Position numbers and translations under genes: made by a program. From Shuttleworthella satelles DSM 14600 (GTDB lineage Bacteria > Bacillota > Clostridia > Lachnospirales > Lachnospiraceae), in contig NZ_GG665866.1 in NCBI RefSeq assembly GCF_000160115.1, positions 1,042,825 to 1,106,824 of the forward strand: DNA of 64,000 nt, written 5' to 3'. Shown piece by piece: positions 1-10,057 of this stretch; the first letter of the stretch is position 1, and every line of letters starts with the position of its first letter. The notes beneath the pieces were generated by a model. The model made no database searches and was not told the origin of the DNA. It was given only the letters and a program-made list of their open reading frames with translations.

Positions 1-714
1 AAATTCGCCAATATCAAGCATAAAAAAGAGAAGAATGATGCGGCTAAGGGCAAGATATTTACGGTTATCGGACGTGAGATCGCGGTCGCTGTCAAGGAGG
101 GGGGACCTGATCCGGGTAATAACAGCAAGCTGCGCGATGTCATCGCCAAGGCCAAGGCGAACAATGTTCCCAATGATACCATAGAACGCGGGATCAAGAA
201 GGCTGCGGGAGACGCGGATTCCGTCAACTATATTCAGGCCACCTATGAGGGCTATGGCCCCAGCGGTACAGCTATTATTGTGCAGTGTCTGACCGACAAC
301 AAGAATCGGACCGCGGCCGATGTCCGCAATGCCTTCAGCAAGGGACAGGGATCCGTCGGAACACCGGGCTGCGTCTCCTATATGTTCGACGAGAGAGGAC
401 AGATTATTGTCGACAAGGAAGCGACGGATATGAGCGCCGACGACATCATGATGATGGCCCTTGACGCCGGCGCCGATGACGTGGAGGAAGAGGACGATTC
501 TTTTGTGATCACAAGCTCTCCCGCGGATTTCTCGGCTGTCAGAGAGGCTCTGGAGAAAGAGGGACTTCCTATGGCAGATGCCTCTGTCACAATGGTTCCC
601 CAGACATATGTACAGCTGACCTCTGAGGAGGACATCCGAAACATCAACCGGATCCTGGACCTGCTGGATGAGAGCGACGATGTGCAGGAGGTCTATCACA
701 ACTGGGAAGAGTAA
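1..714 (+). CDS. yebC: YebC/PmpR (TACO1) family protein, 5' end cut by window
   Basis: The frame is open from base 1 and begins KFANIKHKKEKNDAAKGK, the conserved N-terminus of YebC proteins. Only about five residues (usually MSGHS) lie outside the window, and 237 residues are visible before the TAA. The lysine-rich first domain is followed by two acidic alpha/beta domains (for example around DAGADDVEEEDD), as in the family. Members were long annotated as transcriptional regulators; more recent work ties bacterial and mitochondrial members to translation of difficult peptide sequences, so the regulator label should be used with care. A hairpin terminator follows at 809-839, so this is probably the last gene of its transcript. 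Confidence 0.95.
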   Translation, partial: KFANIKHKKEKNDAAKGKIFTVIGREIAVAVKEGGPDPGNNSKLRDVIAKAKANNVPNDTIERGIKKAAGDADSVNYIQATYEGYGPSGTAIIVQCLTDNKNRTAADVRNAFSKGQGSVGTPGCVSYMFDERGQIIVDKEATDMSADDIMMMALDAGADDVEEEDDSFVITSSPADFSAVREALEKEGLPMADASVTMVPQTYVQLTSEEDIRNINRILDLLDESDDVQEVYHNWEE

Positions 715-808
715 GAGCCGATCATCCGAAGCTGCCGGATCTTTGCGAGGGACAAGGGGATATGCGCCTTGCGAATATCCCGCGATTATGAATCAGGAAA
801 GAATGACA

Positions 809-839
809 AAACCAGGAGGTCGGTCAGGTCTCCTGGTTT
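809..839 (+). terminator. Rho-independent terminator-like hairpin after yebC
   Basis: A perfect 10-bp stem is formed by 809-818 (AAACCAGGAG) and 830-839 (CTCCTGGTTT) around an 11-nt loop. The descending arm ends in TTT, with only a short T-rich tail (TTTATTC). It separates yebC from ftsK. It also lies inside the longest possible ftsK frame (from 769), which argues that ftsK really starts downstream at 865. Confidence 0.6.
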
Positions 840-864
840 ATTCATAGGGAATGAACATCAGGGT

Positions 865-3762
865 ATGGCAAATCAGAAAAAAAAGCGAACAAGTGCATCG
901 GCGAAGTCATCCGCCGGCAGGAAGAGGGCTGAAAAGAGGACTTCTGCGACAGGCAGAAAATCCTCTTCCCCTGTCCCAAAGAGCGATCTGTCCGAGATTA
1001 TCCTCTGGATTATGATCGCGCTTTCTGCGCTGATGTTCATCTCCTGTATCGGTGTGGGGGGAGTCTTCGGATCCTATCTGTCGACCTTCCTCTTTGGGAT
1101 TTTCGGGCTTGTGGCCTATGTATTCCCGATTTTTCTCCTTTTTTTGACATTCTTTCTTCTGGCGAATCCGGAGAATTCCTTCGCCTTAAAGAGGGGGCTG
1201 GGGCTGGGGCTGATTCTTCTGGATCTGGACATTGTCCTGGAATTGCTGCGCGAGGGTTCCTTCCCGTCCGGCGCGCTGGCCGCCATGCAGTATGCCAGAT
1301 CCTATCATACGGGCGGAGGCCTGATCGGGGGTTTTTTTACGGCCTATTCGGTCCGCTTTCTGGGGCTTGCGGGAGCCTATATCTTTGTCCTGCTTCTCCT
1401 GGTCATCTCCCTGATTCTCGTCACGGAGAAGTCCATCCTGGATAAGCTCCGCGAGGGACAGTCCCGCCTGTCTGTAAGGGCTGAGGACACAAGCAGGGAA
1501 TACCGGATTCGCAGGCAGATCCGTCTGGAGGAGAAGAAGACCAAGAGGGAAGAGCATCTGGCGGAGCTGGAAGCTCGCCAGACCCAGGCAATGGAAGAGG
1601 CTCAGGCGGCAAGAGAAGCCCGCAGACAGACCTCCAGGGACGCTATGCTCCATGATATGACGGTGACAGACAAGGGAACAGGAGACGGCCGATTCAGCCG
1701 CAAGGCAGAGGGGGTCGATTTCAAGAATGCCAGGGTGGATGCTCCCCAGGCCAATCAGGAGTTAAAGACCGATGAAGTCAGGGAAGTGCATATCAATATC
1801 TTTGATGAGAACGACCGGGCCCAGGTGGACCGCCTGTCGCTGACCTCGCAAGACGCTTTGTCCAAACAGCCTCTGACGATCCATGAGGAGGAAGACGAGT
1901 CCGCCTCCAATGAAGAGGTCATTTTCCATACATCCGGGGCATCCGCTGTCAAGATGGACCGGAGCTCTTCCCATACATCCAAGGCATCCGCTGCCAACAG
2001 GGACGAGAATCCCGTCAAGTTGACTGAGTTGAATCCAGGGTCAGAGCAAGATTACGAAGACAGCCTGGGGGATGACTATGCCGACGCGCAGGCTGTCAGC
2101 CCGGAGCGACTTATGGCAAAGCCCGGATCGGCTTCTTCAGACAGGGGAAGAAAAGAGATCCCCGGTGCGGACCTGCCCGGAGCTCTGTCCTCCGGGGCCG
2201 CGGGGTCTTTGGCCGCGATTCGCCATGAGGACGCTGCTTTTGAGGGAAGCAAGGCGAAATTGCCGCGGGAGGCCTATTCTTTTCCTCCGATCAGCCTTTT
2301 GTCCAGGGACAAGTCCGGTCCGTCCGGGAATCGGAGAACGGGACTGGAGAAGACCGCGCACAAGCTGGAGACTGTCCTGCACAACTTCGGGGTGAACGCG
2401 CATGTGACAGATGTCTCCGTTGGTCCTGCTGTCACCCGCTATGAAATTCAGCCGGAGATCGGAGTCAAGGTCTCGAAGATCGTCAATCTGGCGGATGATA
2501 TCAAGCTGAATATGGCTGCCTCCGACATTCGCATTGAGGCCCCCATTCCGGGGAAGGCCGCGGTCGGCATTGAAGTCCCCAACAAGGAGACGCAGCTGGT
2601 TTCCTTCCGCGATCTTATGGAATCGCAGGAGTTTCGCAGGGAGAAATCCAATATTGCCTTTGCCCTGGGTAGAGACATCGGCGGAAAGGTGATGATCTCC
2701 AATATCGCCAAAATGCCCCATCTTCTGATTGCCGGGGCTACCGGCTCCGGTAAGTCTGTCTGCATCAACACCATTATTATGAGTATCCTCTACAAGGCGC
2801 ATCCGGACGACGTCAAATTTATTATGATTGATCCGAAGGTGGTAGAGCTGTCTGTCTACAACGGGATCCCCCATCTTCTGATTCCGGTTGTGACCGATCC
2901 TAAGAAGGCTGCCGGCGCTCTCAACTGGGCGGTCAGGGAGATGACCGACCGCTACCAGAAGTTCGCGGACGCGGGCGTTCGGGACATCAAGGGCTATAAT
3001 TCGCATATCAGAAACGGAAAGATCAGGCAGGTGATCAACGGGCAGGAGACAGAGGTCGTCACAGAGAAAATGCCTCAGATTGTGGTCATTGTCGACGAGC
3101 TGGCAGATCTGATGATGGTCGCATCCTCCGAGGTCGAGGAGGCGATCTGCCGTCTGGCTCAGCTGGCCCGTGCCGCCGGGATTCACCTGATCATCGCCAC
3201 CCAGAGACCGTCGGTCAATGTCATTACCGGACTGATCAAGGCCAACATGCCCTCCCGTGTGGCCTTTGCCGTAACCAGCGGGGTCGATTCCAGAACCATT
3301 TTAGATATGGTGGGAGCGGAGAAGCTTCTGGGCAAGGGAGATATGCTCTATTTCCCCCAGGGAATTCCCAAGCCCCTTCGCGTCCAGGGCGCCTTCGTCC
3401 CCGACGACGATGTGGCCAGGGTCGTAGACTATATTACCAGTCACAATGAGAAGACCCAGGGAATGGAAGAGGAGATCCAGAGACAGATTGAGGAGAATCC
3501 GGGGATGACGGCAATTGACGGCAATGGTTCCCCGGAAGACGATCGGGACCCTCTGTTAGAGGAGGCAGGCCGCATTATCATTCAGTCCGGACGCGCCACG
3601 GCGGGTGGACTGCAGCGCCAGCTCAAGATCGGTTTCAACCGGGCGGCCCGCATTATGGATCAGCTGGCTGAGGAAGGCGTGATCGGAGAATCTGAGGGGA
3701 CCAAGGCCCGCAAGGTCTTGATGTCGATGGATGAATTTGATCAGCTCTTTCCCCTGTCATAG
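865..3762 (+). CDS. ftsK: DNA translocase FtsK/SpoIIIE
   Basis: This septum-located, ATP-driven DNA pump clears chromosome DNA from the closing division septum. The 965-residue product has about four N-terminal membrane segments (roughly residues 40-190). A long charged linker follows (about 210-490). The RecA-like motor has Walker A GATGSGKS (residues 624-631) and Walker [13 protein letters not shown]. The C-terminal winged-helix gamma domain (about the last 70 residues) includes [20 protein letters not shown] chose the ATG at 865 ([11 protein letters not shown]) rather than the in-frame ATG at 769, because the longer form would translate through the terminator hairpin at 809-839. No strong ribosome site is visible before 865 (CAGGG only). 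The linker holds a 45-bp direct duplication (1926-1970 and 1971-2015), giving a repeated SHTS-ASA peptide. Confidence 0.95.
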   Translation: MANQKKKRTSASAKSSAGRKRAEKRTSATGRKSSSPVPKSDLSEIILWIMIALSALMFISCIGVGGVFGSYLSTFLFGIFGLVAYVFPIFLLFLTFFLLANPENSFALKRGLGLGLILLDLDIVLELLREGSFPSGALAAMQYARSYHTGGGLIGGFFTAYSVRFLGLAGAYIFVLLLLVISLILVTEKSILDKLREGQSRLSVRAEDTSREYRIRRQIRLEEKKTKREEHLAELEARQTQAMEEAQAAREARRQTSRDAMLHDMTVTDKGTGDGRFSRKAEGVDFKNARVDAPQANQELKTDEVREVHINIFDENDRAQVDRLSLTSQDALSKQPLTIHEEEDESASNEEVIFHTSGASAVKMDRSSSHTSKASAANRDENPVKLTELNPGSEQDYEDSLGDDYADAQAVSPERLMAKPGSASSDRGRKEIPGADLPGALSSGAAGSLAAIRHEDAAFEGSKAKLPREAYSFPPISLLSRDKSGPSGNRRTGLEKTAHKLETVLHNFGVNAHVTDVSVGPAVTRYEIQPEIGVKVSKIVNLADDIKLNMAASDIRIEAPIPGKAAVGIEVPNKETQLVSFRDLMESQEFRREKSNIAFALGRDIGGKVMISNIAKMPHLLIAGATGSGKSVCINTIIMSILYKAHPDDVKFIMIDPKVVELSVYNGIPHLLIPVVTDPKKAAGALNWAVREMTDRYQKFADAGVRDIKGYNSHIRNGKIRQVINGQETEVVTEKMPQIVVIVDELADLMMVASSEVEEAICRLAQLARAAGIHLIIATQRPSVNVITGLIKANMPSRVAFAVTSGVDSRTILDMVGAEKLLGKGDMLYFPQGIPKPLRVQGAFVPDDDVARVVDYITSHNEKTQGMEEEIQRQIEENPGMTAIDGNGSPEDDRDPLLEEAGRIIIQSGRATAGGLQRQLKIGFNRAARIMDQLAEEGVIGESEGTKARKVLMSMDEFDQLFPLS

Positions 3763-3814
3763 ATCTCATTAACTCGCACAGAATCAAGTGTTCTTGTGAC
3801 AAAGGAGGTTTTCC

Positions 3815-5485
3815 ATGAAGACAGATATCCAGATTGCCCAGGAGGCCAGGATGCTCCCGATTCGCGATGTCGCCGCCGGGCTCGGCATTAAGGAGGATGA
3901 CCTGGAGCTCTATGGCAGGTACAAGGCCAAGCTCTCTGACCAGTATATGAGAGGACTGAAGAAAGAGAAGGACGGCAAGCTCATTCTCGTGACCGCGATC
4001 AATCCGACTCCTGCGGGAGAGGGGAAGACTACGGTTTCAGTCGGTCTCGGACAGGCCTTTGGCCGTCTGGGCAAGAGGGCGATTCTGGCTCTTCGCGAGC
4101 CCTCTTTGGGGCCTTGCTTTGGCATTAAGGGCGGCGCCGCGGGCGGCGGCTATTCCCAGGTGCTTCCCATGGAGGACCTGAATCTGCATTTCACCGGTGA
4201 TTTTCACGCGATCACCTCCGCCAATAATCTTTTGGCCGCTCTTTTGGATAATCATATCCAGCAGGGCAATTCCCTGCAGATCGATTCCAGGCAGGTCGTC
4301 TGGAAGCGCTGCCTGGATATGAACGACCGGGTCCTTCGCAATGTAGTGGTGGGCCTGGGAGCGAAGGCGGACGGCTTTGTCAGAGAGGACCATTTCGTCA
4401 TCACGGTGGCTTCTGAGATCATGGCGATTCTCTGTCTGGCCAGAGATATGGCTGATCTCAAGGATCGCTTAAGCCGTGTGATTGTCGCCTATAACCTGTC
4501 CGGAGAGCCCGTGACTGCGGGTGATCTTAAGGCTGTCGGGGCCATGGCGGCTCTCTTAAAGGACGCCATGAAGCCCAATCTTGTACAGACCTTGGAGCAT
4601 ACGCCAGCTCTGGTTCACGGGGGACCTTTTGCCAATATCGCCCATGGATGCAATTCTGTCCGGGCTACCGCGATGGGACTCAAGATGGCTGACTATGTCA
4701 TTACGGAAGCCGGCTTCGGGGCTGACCTGGGAGCCGAGAAATTCCTGGATATCAAGGCTCCCATGGCCGGCCTGCATCCCGACTGCGTTGTACTGGTGGC
4801 GACCGTGCGCGCCCTCAAGTATAACGGCGGACTTCCAAAGGATCAGCTGACCGAGGAAAACCTGGCGGCGCTGGAGAGGGGAATCGCCAATCTGGACAAG
4901 CACATTGAGAACCTGCACAGCTTCGGTCTGCCCATCGTGGTGACCCTCAATTCCTTTTTGACGGATACGCCCGCGGAGACAGACCTGGTCCGGGACTTCT
5001 GCCAGAAGAAAGGCTGTGAATTTGCCCTGTCGCAAGTGTGGGCCAAGGGCGGCGAGGGAGGAATCCCCCTGGCCGAGAAGGTCCTTGAAGTTCTTGAGAA
5101 TAAGAAGAGCGAGTATCATCCTCTCTATGAGCCCTCTCTTCCCCTTGAGGAGAAGATCAAAAGGATCGCCGACAAGATCTACGGGGCTGACGGTGTCGAT
5201 TACAGTCCGGCCGCCCGGCGCCAGTTGCAGAAGATTGTCTCCATGGGCATGAACCATTTCGCTGTCTGTATGGCAAAGACCCAGTATTCCCTGTCCGATG
5301 ACGCCGGGAAACTGGGCCGTCCCGAGCACTTCCGTGTCACTGTAAGAGAGATCTATCCCGCTGCCGGCGCCGGTTTTGTCGTCGTTGTTCTCGGCAATAT
5401 CATGACCATGCCCGGTCTTCCCCGGGTTCCCGCAGCCAATCATATCGACGTGACGAATGACAGTGTGATTACAGGTCTCTTCTAA
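3815..5485 (+). CDS. fhs: Formate--tetrahydrofolate ligase
   Basis: Formyltetrahydrofolate synthetase joins formate to tetrahydrofolate using ATP in the cytoplasm, feeding the one-carbon pool. The 556-residue length is normal for the family. The P-loop TPAGEGKTT (about residues 67-75) and the glycine-rich [14 protein letters not shown] stretch are both present. The start is fixed by a strong AAAGGAGG site 8 nt upstream. folD follows after 11 nt, so formate activation and the next two interconversions of the folate one-carbon unit are co-expressed. This pairing is common in Clostridia, both acetogenic and not, and alone does not imply acetogenesis. Confidence 0.97.
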   Translation: MKTDIQIAQEARMLPIRDVAAGLGIKEDDLELYGRYKAKLSDQYMRGLKKEKDGKLILVTAINPTPAGEGKTTVSVGLGQAFGRLGKRAILALREPSLGPCFGIKGGAAGGGYSQVLPMEDLNLHFTGDFHAITSANNLLAALLDNHIQQGNSLQIDSRQVVWKRCLDMNDRVLRNVVVGLGAKADGFVREDHFVITVASEIMAILCLARDMADLKDRLSRVIVAYNLSGEPVTAGDLKAVGAMAALLKDAMKPNLVQTLEHTPALVHGGPFANIAHGCNSVRATAMGLKMADYVITEAGFGADLGAEKFLDIKAPMAGLHPDCVVLVATVRALKYNGGLPKDQLTEENLAALERGIANLDKHIENLHSFGLPIVVTLNSFLTDTPAETDLVRDFCQKKGCEFALSQVWAKGGEGGIPLAEKVLEVLENKKSEYHPLYEPSLPLEEKIKRIADKIYGADGVDYSPAARRQLQKIVSMGMNHFAVCMAKTQYSLSDDAGKLGRPEHFRVTVREIYPAAGAGFVVVVLGNIMTMPGLPRVPAANHIDVTNDSVITGLF

Positions 5486-5496
5486 GTGAGGTTTTT

Positions 5497-6345
5497 ATGG
5501 CTAAGATCATTGACGGAAGGGCAATTTCCGCGCAGATCAAAGAGGAAGTAAAACAGGAGGCAAAGGCCCTGGCAGCCAGGGGGATCAAAGCCTGTCTGGC
5601 AGTCGTACAGGTGGGAGATCATCCCGCCTCATCGGTCTATGTCAGGAATAAACACAGGGCCTGCGCGGCCTGCGGGATCAAATCTCTGGAATTTCATCTG
5701 CCAGAGAGCTGCGGTCAGGAGGATCTCCTGAGGCAGATCCGCGATCTCAATGCCCGGGAGGATGTGGATGGGATCCTGGTTCAATTGCCCTTGCCTCGGC
5801 AGATTGACGCAGACGCTGTCATTGAGGCGATCGACCCGGCCAAGGATGTAGACGGTTTCCTCCCTGAGAACCTGGGCAGGCTCTTGATCGGCCAGGACGG
5901 CTTTTTGCCCTGTACCCCAGCCGGCATTCTTGAATTGTTAAAAAGGAGTCATATCCCCTTGGAGGGAAAGGAATGTCTGGTTCTGGGGAGGAGCAATATT
6001 GTGGGCAAGCCGGTCGCCCTTCTGATGTTAAGAGAGCACGCGACCGTGACGATTGCCCACTCCCGTACCGCGAATTTGCCCGAGCTTATGCGACGGGCGG
6101 ATATTCTTATCGCCGCCATTGGCCGGGCGGATTTCGTCAAGGGGGCTGACCTCAAGGAGGGAGCGGTTGTCATAGACGTGGGAATCAACCGCATGGAGGA
6201 CGGAAGCCTGCATGGGGATGTGGATTACGAAGATGCCTTTGACAGGGTGTCCGCGATCACACCTGTACCCGGCGGGGTCGGGCCCATGACCATCGCGATG
6301 CTGATGAAGAACTGCCTCCGGGCCGCCCGGGCCAGGAGAAGCTGA
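5497..6345 (+). CDS. folD: Bifunctional methylene-THF dehydrogenase / methenyl-THF cyclohydrolase
   Basis: FolD oxidises 5,10-methylene-THF to methenyl-THF with NAD(P) and hydrolyses that to 10-formyl-THF. The 282-residue protein shows the substrate-binding motif VYVRNKHRACAACGI with the catalytic lysine, GILVQLPLP, the Rossmann motif VLGRSNIVGKPVALL, and the C-terminal TPVPGGVGPMTIAML signature. It directly follows fhs. Its TGA overlaps the ATG of rlmH (TGATG), implying translational coupling. Confidence 0.97.
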   Translation: MAKIIDGRAISAQIKEEVKQEAKALAARGIKACLAVVQVGDHPASSVYVRNKHRACAACGIKSLEFHLPESCGQEDLLRQIRDLNAREDVDGILVQLPLPRQIDADAVIEAIDPAKDVDGFLPENLGRLLIGQDGFLPCTPAGILELLKRSHIPLEGKECLVLGRSNIVGKPVALLMLREHATVTIAHSRTANLPELMRRADILIAAIGRADFVKGADLKEGAVVIDVGINRMEDGSLHGDVDYEDAFDRVSAITPVPGGVGPMTIAMLMKNCLRAARARRS

Positions 6346-6830
6346 TGGGACCGAGAATTCGCCTGCTCTGCGTGGGCAGGATCAAGGAGAAATTTTTCAG
6401 AGACGCCGTCTCAGAATACAGCAAGCGGCTGAGTCGTTACTGCAGTCTGGAGATCACAGAGCTGGCGGATGAGAAGATCCCGGAGGGCGCCTCCCGGGCG
6501 CAGGAAGAGCAGATCCTCAAAAGAGAAGGGGACCGCCTTCTTGCCTCCATCCGGGAGAGGGACTATGTCGTCGCCCTGGCCATCGACGGGCGGATGATGG
6601 ATTCGCTTCAACTGGCAGAGCATTTGGATCGCCTGAGTCTGGGAGGACAGTCGTCAATCACACTGGTCATCGGAGCTTCCCTTGGCCTGTCCGAGGAGCT
6701 TCTTGCCAGGGCGGATGAAAAGCTTTCTTTTTCGCCCCTGACCTTTCCCCATCAGCTCATGCGGGTGATTGTACTGGAACAGATTTACCGGGCTTTTCGC
6801 ATCAGCAGAGGGGAACCCTACCACAAGTAG
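6345..6830 (+). CDS. rlmH: 23S rRNA (pseudouridine1915-N3)-methyltransferase
   Basis: RlmH is a small SPOUT-class enzyme that methylates pseudouridine 1915 in helix 69 of 23S rRNA on assembled ribosomes. The 161-residue length is typical. The knotted SAM-binding region reads LVIGASLGLSEELL; the usual second glycine is alanine here. The C-terminus has the family ending RGEPYHK. The start codon overlaps the folD stop. Downstream phoH and ybeY also act in RNA metabolism, so this run of genes looks like an RNA-maintenance operon. Confidence 0.95.
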   Translation: MGPRIRLLCVGRIKEKFFRDAVSEYSKRLSRYCSLEITELADEKIPEGASRAQEEQILKREGDRLLASIRERDYVVALAIDGRMMDSLQLAEHLDRLSLGGQSSITLVIGASLGLSEELLARADEKLSFSPLTFPHQLMRVIVLEQIYRAFRISRGEPYHK

Positions 6831-6842
6831 AAAGGATCGGAA

Positions 6843-7877
6843 TTGAGTCTAATTGAAGGATCTATCGATATTCCTCTGGATCACCTGGAGAATATCTTCG
6901 GCCAGTTTGACCGCAACATCAAACTCATCGAGCAGACCTTCGCGGTCAGCCTGATCGCCCGCGGCGATTCCATCAAGATCATCGGGGAGAGAGATGGCGT
7001 CGAGCGCGCCAGAGATGTCCTGGACTCCCTTTTGGCTCTCTCAAAGAGCGGAGAGAGTATCCAGGAGCAAAATGTCCGCTACGCCATGTCTCTGCATGAG
7101 GATGGGATGAATCCCGTGCAGACCATCTTAAAGGTCGACGGAGATGTCATCGCGCACACGGTTGCCGGAAAGCCGATCAAGCCGAAGACGCTGGGTCAGA
7201 AGGCCTACGTCGATGCCATCCGGCAGAAGATGATTGTCTTCGGCCTGGGCCCGGCCGGGACCGGAAAGACCTACCTGGCTATGGCCATGGCTATTATGGC
7301 TTTTCAGAGAGAGGAGGTCTCGCGCATCATCCTGACCAGACCCGCAATTGAGGCCGGTGAGAAGCTCGGCTTCCTGCCGGGTGACCTGCAGAGCAAGATC
7401 GATCCTTACCTGCGTCCGCTTTACGATGCCCTCTATGAGATCATGGGCGCCGAAAGCTATCAGCGCAATATGGAAAAGGGTCTGATTGAGGTGGCCCCCC
7501 TGGCCTACATGCGAGGGAGGACTTTGGATAATGCCTTCATCATCTTGGATGAAGCGCAGAATACGACGCCGGCGCAGATGAAGATGTTTCTGACCAGGAT
7601 CGGCTTCGGCTCCAAGGCGGTGATCACCGGAGACGCCAGCCAGAAGGATCTGTCAGCCGACCAGAAGTCCGGTCTGGATGTCGCGGCTAAAGTCCTTTCG
7701 GGTATTGATGATATCGCGGTCTGTCAGCTGACCGGCAAGGATGTCGTGCGGCATCCTCTGGTGCAGAAGATTGTCAATGCCTACGAGGAGTATGAGAAGA
7801 AAGAGACGAGGATACGCAGGGACGCCATGCGAATCGGCAGCAAGACGGGTCCCGCAAGAAGAGGACACAGGGCATGA
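6843..7877 (+). CDS. PhoH-like P-loop ATPase
   Basis: This 344-residue PhoH family protein (PhoL/YbeZ type) is a cytoplasmic ATPase whose partner is usually the YbeY nuclease, encoded next. An N-terminal KH-like part (about 1-90) precedes the ATPase core, which has Walker A GPAGTGKT (about residues 136-143) and Walker B FIILDEAQN. The best start is TTG at 6843, with AAAGGA about 7 nt upstream. Its end overlaps ybeY by 4 nt (ATGA). The exact biochemical role of PhoH proteins is not settled; a helicase-like role in RNA handling is suggested by known partners. Confidence 0.92.
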   Translation: MSLIEGSIDIPLDHLENIFGQFDRNIKLIEQTFAVSLIARGDSIKIIGERDGVERARDVLDSLLALSKSGESIQEQNVRYAMSLHEDGMNPVQTILKVDGDVIAHTVAGKPIKPKTLGQKAYVDAIRQKMIVFGLGPAGTGKTYLAMAMAIMAFQREEVSRIILTRPAIEAGEKLGFLPGDLQSKIDPYLRPLYDALYEIMGAESYQRNMEKGLIEVAPLAYMRGRTLDNAFIILDEAQNTTPAQMKMFLTRIGFGSKAVITGDASQKDLSADQKSGLDVAAKVLSGIDDIAVCQLTGKDVVRHPLVQKIVNAYEEYEKKETRIRRDAMRIGSKTGPARRGHRA

Positions 7878-8368
7878 CCATTCATTTAGAAGAAGAGTGC
7901 GGGCTTGATCTGCCCTTTGACTACAAAAAACTGCTGGAGACTGTGATCCGAAAGGCCCTGGATTATGAGCGCTTTCCCTTTGAGGCGGAGGTCTCCGTGA
8001 CATTGGTCGATCTGGATCGTATGCATCAGATCAATCGGGAATACCGGCAGATTGACCGGCCGACGGACGTCTTGTCTTTTCCCTTCATCGACTATCCGGC
8101 CCCCGGAGATTTCTCGGAAATAGAGAAGACAGACGATTTCTTTAACCCGGACAGCGGCGAGGCTGTTCTGGGAGATATCGTCCTCTGTATTCCAAGGCTG
8201 GTCTCCCAGGCTCAGGACTATGGCCACTCGACCAGGCGGGAATTCGCCTTCCTGATCGCTCACAGTATGTTACACTTAATGGGCTATGACCACATGACAG
8301 ATGCGGAAAGGATTGACATGGAGCGCCGTCAGTCCGAGATGCTGGACCAGTTGGGGATCTACCGATAG
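7874..8368 (+). CDS. ybeY: Endoribonuclease YbeY (rRNA maturation factor)
   Basis: YbeY is a single-strand endoribonuclease used in 16S rRNA 3'-end maturation and ribosome quality control. The zinc site is intact: the sequence HSMLHLMGYDHMTD gives the H-x3-H-x5-H pattern. PTDVLSFPF is the other conserved block. Length is 164 residues. The gene overlaps phoH by 4 nt. The family was formerly called UPF0054. Confidence 0.95.
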   Translation: MTIHLEEECGLDLPFDYKKLLETVIRKALDYERFPFEAEVSVTLVDLDRMHQINREYRQIDRPTDVLSFPFIDYPAPGDFSEIEKTDDFFNPDSGEAVLGDIVLCIPRLVSQAQDYGHSTRREFAFLIAHSMLHLMGYDHMTDAERIDMERRQSEMLDQLGIYR

Positions 8369-8379
8369 AGAGAAGGCGT

Positions 8380-10047
8380 ATGGGTAATGAGCAGCAGAAC
8401 AAGTTGAGAAAGAGCGACAGCTCTTTTCTGATGCAGGGATCCATCCTGGCGATCGCCTCCATTGTCAGCAGGGTCATAGGCCTGATCTACCGGATTCCCC
8501 TGACCAACATCATAGGGAAAATGGGCAATGACTACTATGGAACGGCATATGAGATCTATAATCTGCTCTTGATCATCTCATCCTACAGTATTCCGCTTGC
8601 CGTCTCCAAGGTGGTCGCCGCCAGGATGGCCAATCAGGAGCACAGAAATGCCTTTCGCGTTCTCAAGGGGGCTCTGGCCTTTGCCGCTGTGTCCGGAGGC
8701 CTGGCCGGTCTCATCGTCTATTTTGGCGCGGATTTTCTGACCGGTGAGCTCTTAAAGACCCCCTATGCCGCGATCGCTCTGCGCGTGCTGGCGCCGACCC
8801 TCTTTATTGTCGCCATTGTCGGTGTCCTGCGGGGATTTTTCCAGGGACTCGGCTCCATGATTCCCTCCGCTGTCTCTCAGATCATGGAGCAGATCGTCAA
8901 CGCCATCATATCCGTCGCAGCCGCCTACACCCTCTTTTCCTTTGGAGGCCGCGTCGCCGCAGACCGATCTGATACCGCCCAGGTTGCTGCCGCCTATGGA
9001 GCGGCCGGCGGAACCTTGGGAACGACTTCTGGATCCGTCATGGCTCTGCTGGTCATGCTCTTTATCTTTCTGGCCTTTTTACCCGGCTTCTTCCGTCGCA
9101 TGGCAAGAGAGAAGACGGGGACGGTCAGCCCCTACAGCGGGATCATGCGGACACTGGTTCTGACCATTGTCCCGGTTCTGCTCTCCACGACCATTTATAA
9201 TATTGTTCTGATCATCGATCAGGGGATTTTCAAAAACCTGGCTGTCCTGCAGGGGATTCCGCGCGAGCAGATCTCCTCCTGGTGGGGAGTCTATACCGGA
9301 GAGTATCGGGTCATACAGAATGTGCCCATCTCGATCGCCTCCGCCATCGGCGCCTCCGCGGTTCCGACCCTGACCATGGCCTTTCACGCAGGGAAGATGG
9401 ATCTGGTCAAAAGGCAGCTGGAAAATGCCACCCGTTTTGTCATGCTGGTGGCCATCCCCTCAGCGGTGGGGCTGGCCGTTTTGGCCAGGCCGATTATGCT
9501 TCTTCTCTTTCGGGATCCCGATCCGACCTCAGCCATGATGATGGTGGTGGGAGGGCTGACGATCGTCTTCGTCTGTCTCTCGACCCTGTCCAACAGTCTT
9601 CTGCAGGGAATTGATCACCTGAATCTGCCGATCATTCATTCCCTGATCGCGACAGGAGTGCAGGCGCTCTTTTTGGTCGTGGCCATGCTGGTTTTCCATC
9701 TGGGAATCTACGGTCTGATCATGGCATACACGGTGGACGCGCTTCTGATTTCCTATCTCAATCACCGGTCTATCATGAAATACGCCGCTCCCCGTCCCCT
9801 CCTAAAGGAGACTTACATCCTGCCTCTGGCGGCCTCAGCCATTATGGGACTGGCGGTTTTTTTAGCCTATCGGCTGGCCATGCTTTCCCACAGCAATTTG
9901 CTGGCGACCTTCTTCGCGGTAGTCGTCGGGGCCTTTGTCTATTTTATCGCGATCATCCGGCTGGGGGCGATCAATGAGGAGACCCTCCTTCGTTTCCCCA
10001 AGGGCAGCCTTTTGGTTGGCCTTGCCAAAAAGATGCATTTGATGTGA
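8380..10047 (+). CDS. Polysaccharide/lipid II flippase family protein (MOP superfamily, SpoVB/MurJ-like)
   Basis: This 555-residue integral membrane protein has about 14 hydrophobic segments spread along its length and the family N-terminal motif ASIVSRVIGLIYRIPLT. Related proteins flip lipid-linked cell-wall precursors (MurJ) or act in spore cortex formation (SpoVB). The sequence alone does not say which. GAAGTLGTTSGSVMALL is a typical mid-protein loop. Start ATG has AGAGAAGG upstream, 11 nt after ybeY. It probably shares a transcript with the FAD enzyme that follows 10 nt later. Confidence 0.88.
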   Translation: MGNEQQNKLRKSDSSFLMQGSILAIASIVSRVIGLIYRIPLTNIIGKMGNDYYGTAYEIYNLLLIISSYSIPLAVSKVVAARMANQEHRNAFRVLKGALAFAAVSGGLAGLIVYFGADFLTGELLKTPYAAIALRVLAPTLFIVAIVGVLRGFFQGLGSMIPSAVSQIMEQIVNAIISVAAAYTLFSFGGRVAADRSDTAQVAAAYGAAGGTLGTTSGSVMALLVMLFIFLAFLPGFFRRMAREKTGTVSPYSGIMRTLVLTIVPVLLSTTIYNIVLIIDQGIFKNLAVLQGIPREQISSWWGVYTGEYRVIQNVPISIASAIGASAVPTLTMAFHAGKMDLVKRQLENATRFVMLVAIPSAVGLAVLARPIMLLLFRDPDPTSAMMMVVGGLTIVFVCLSTLSNSLLQGIDHLNLPIIHSLIATGVQALFLVVAMLVFHLGIYGLIMAYTVDALLISYLNHRSIMKYAAPRPLLKETYILPLAASAIMGLAVFLAYRLAMLSHSNLLATFFAVVVGAFVYFIAIIRLGAINEETLLRFPKGSLLVGLAKKMHLM

Positions 10048-10057
10048 GGAGTTTTCC

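Noticed and set aside
2137-3186. 349-codon open frame on the minus strand inside ftsK
   Set aside because: Antisense shadow of the motor domain of ftsK; no ribosome site, no recognisable domain, and composition typical of the complement of coding DNA.
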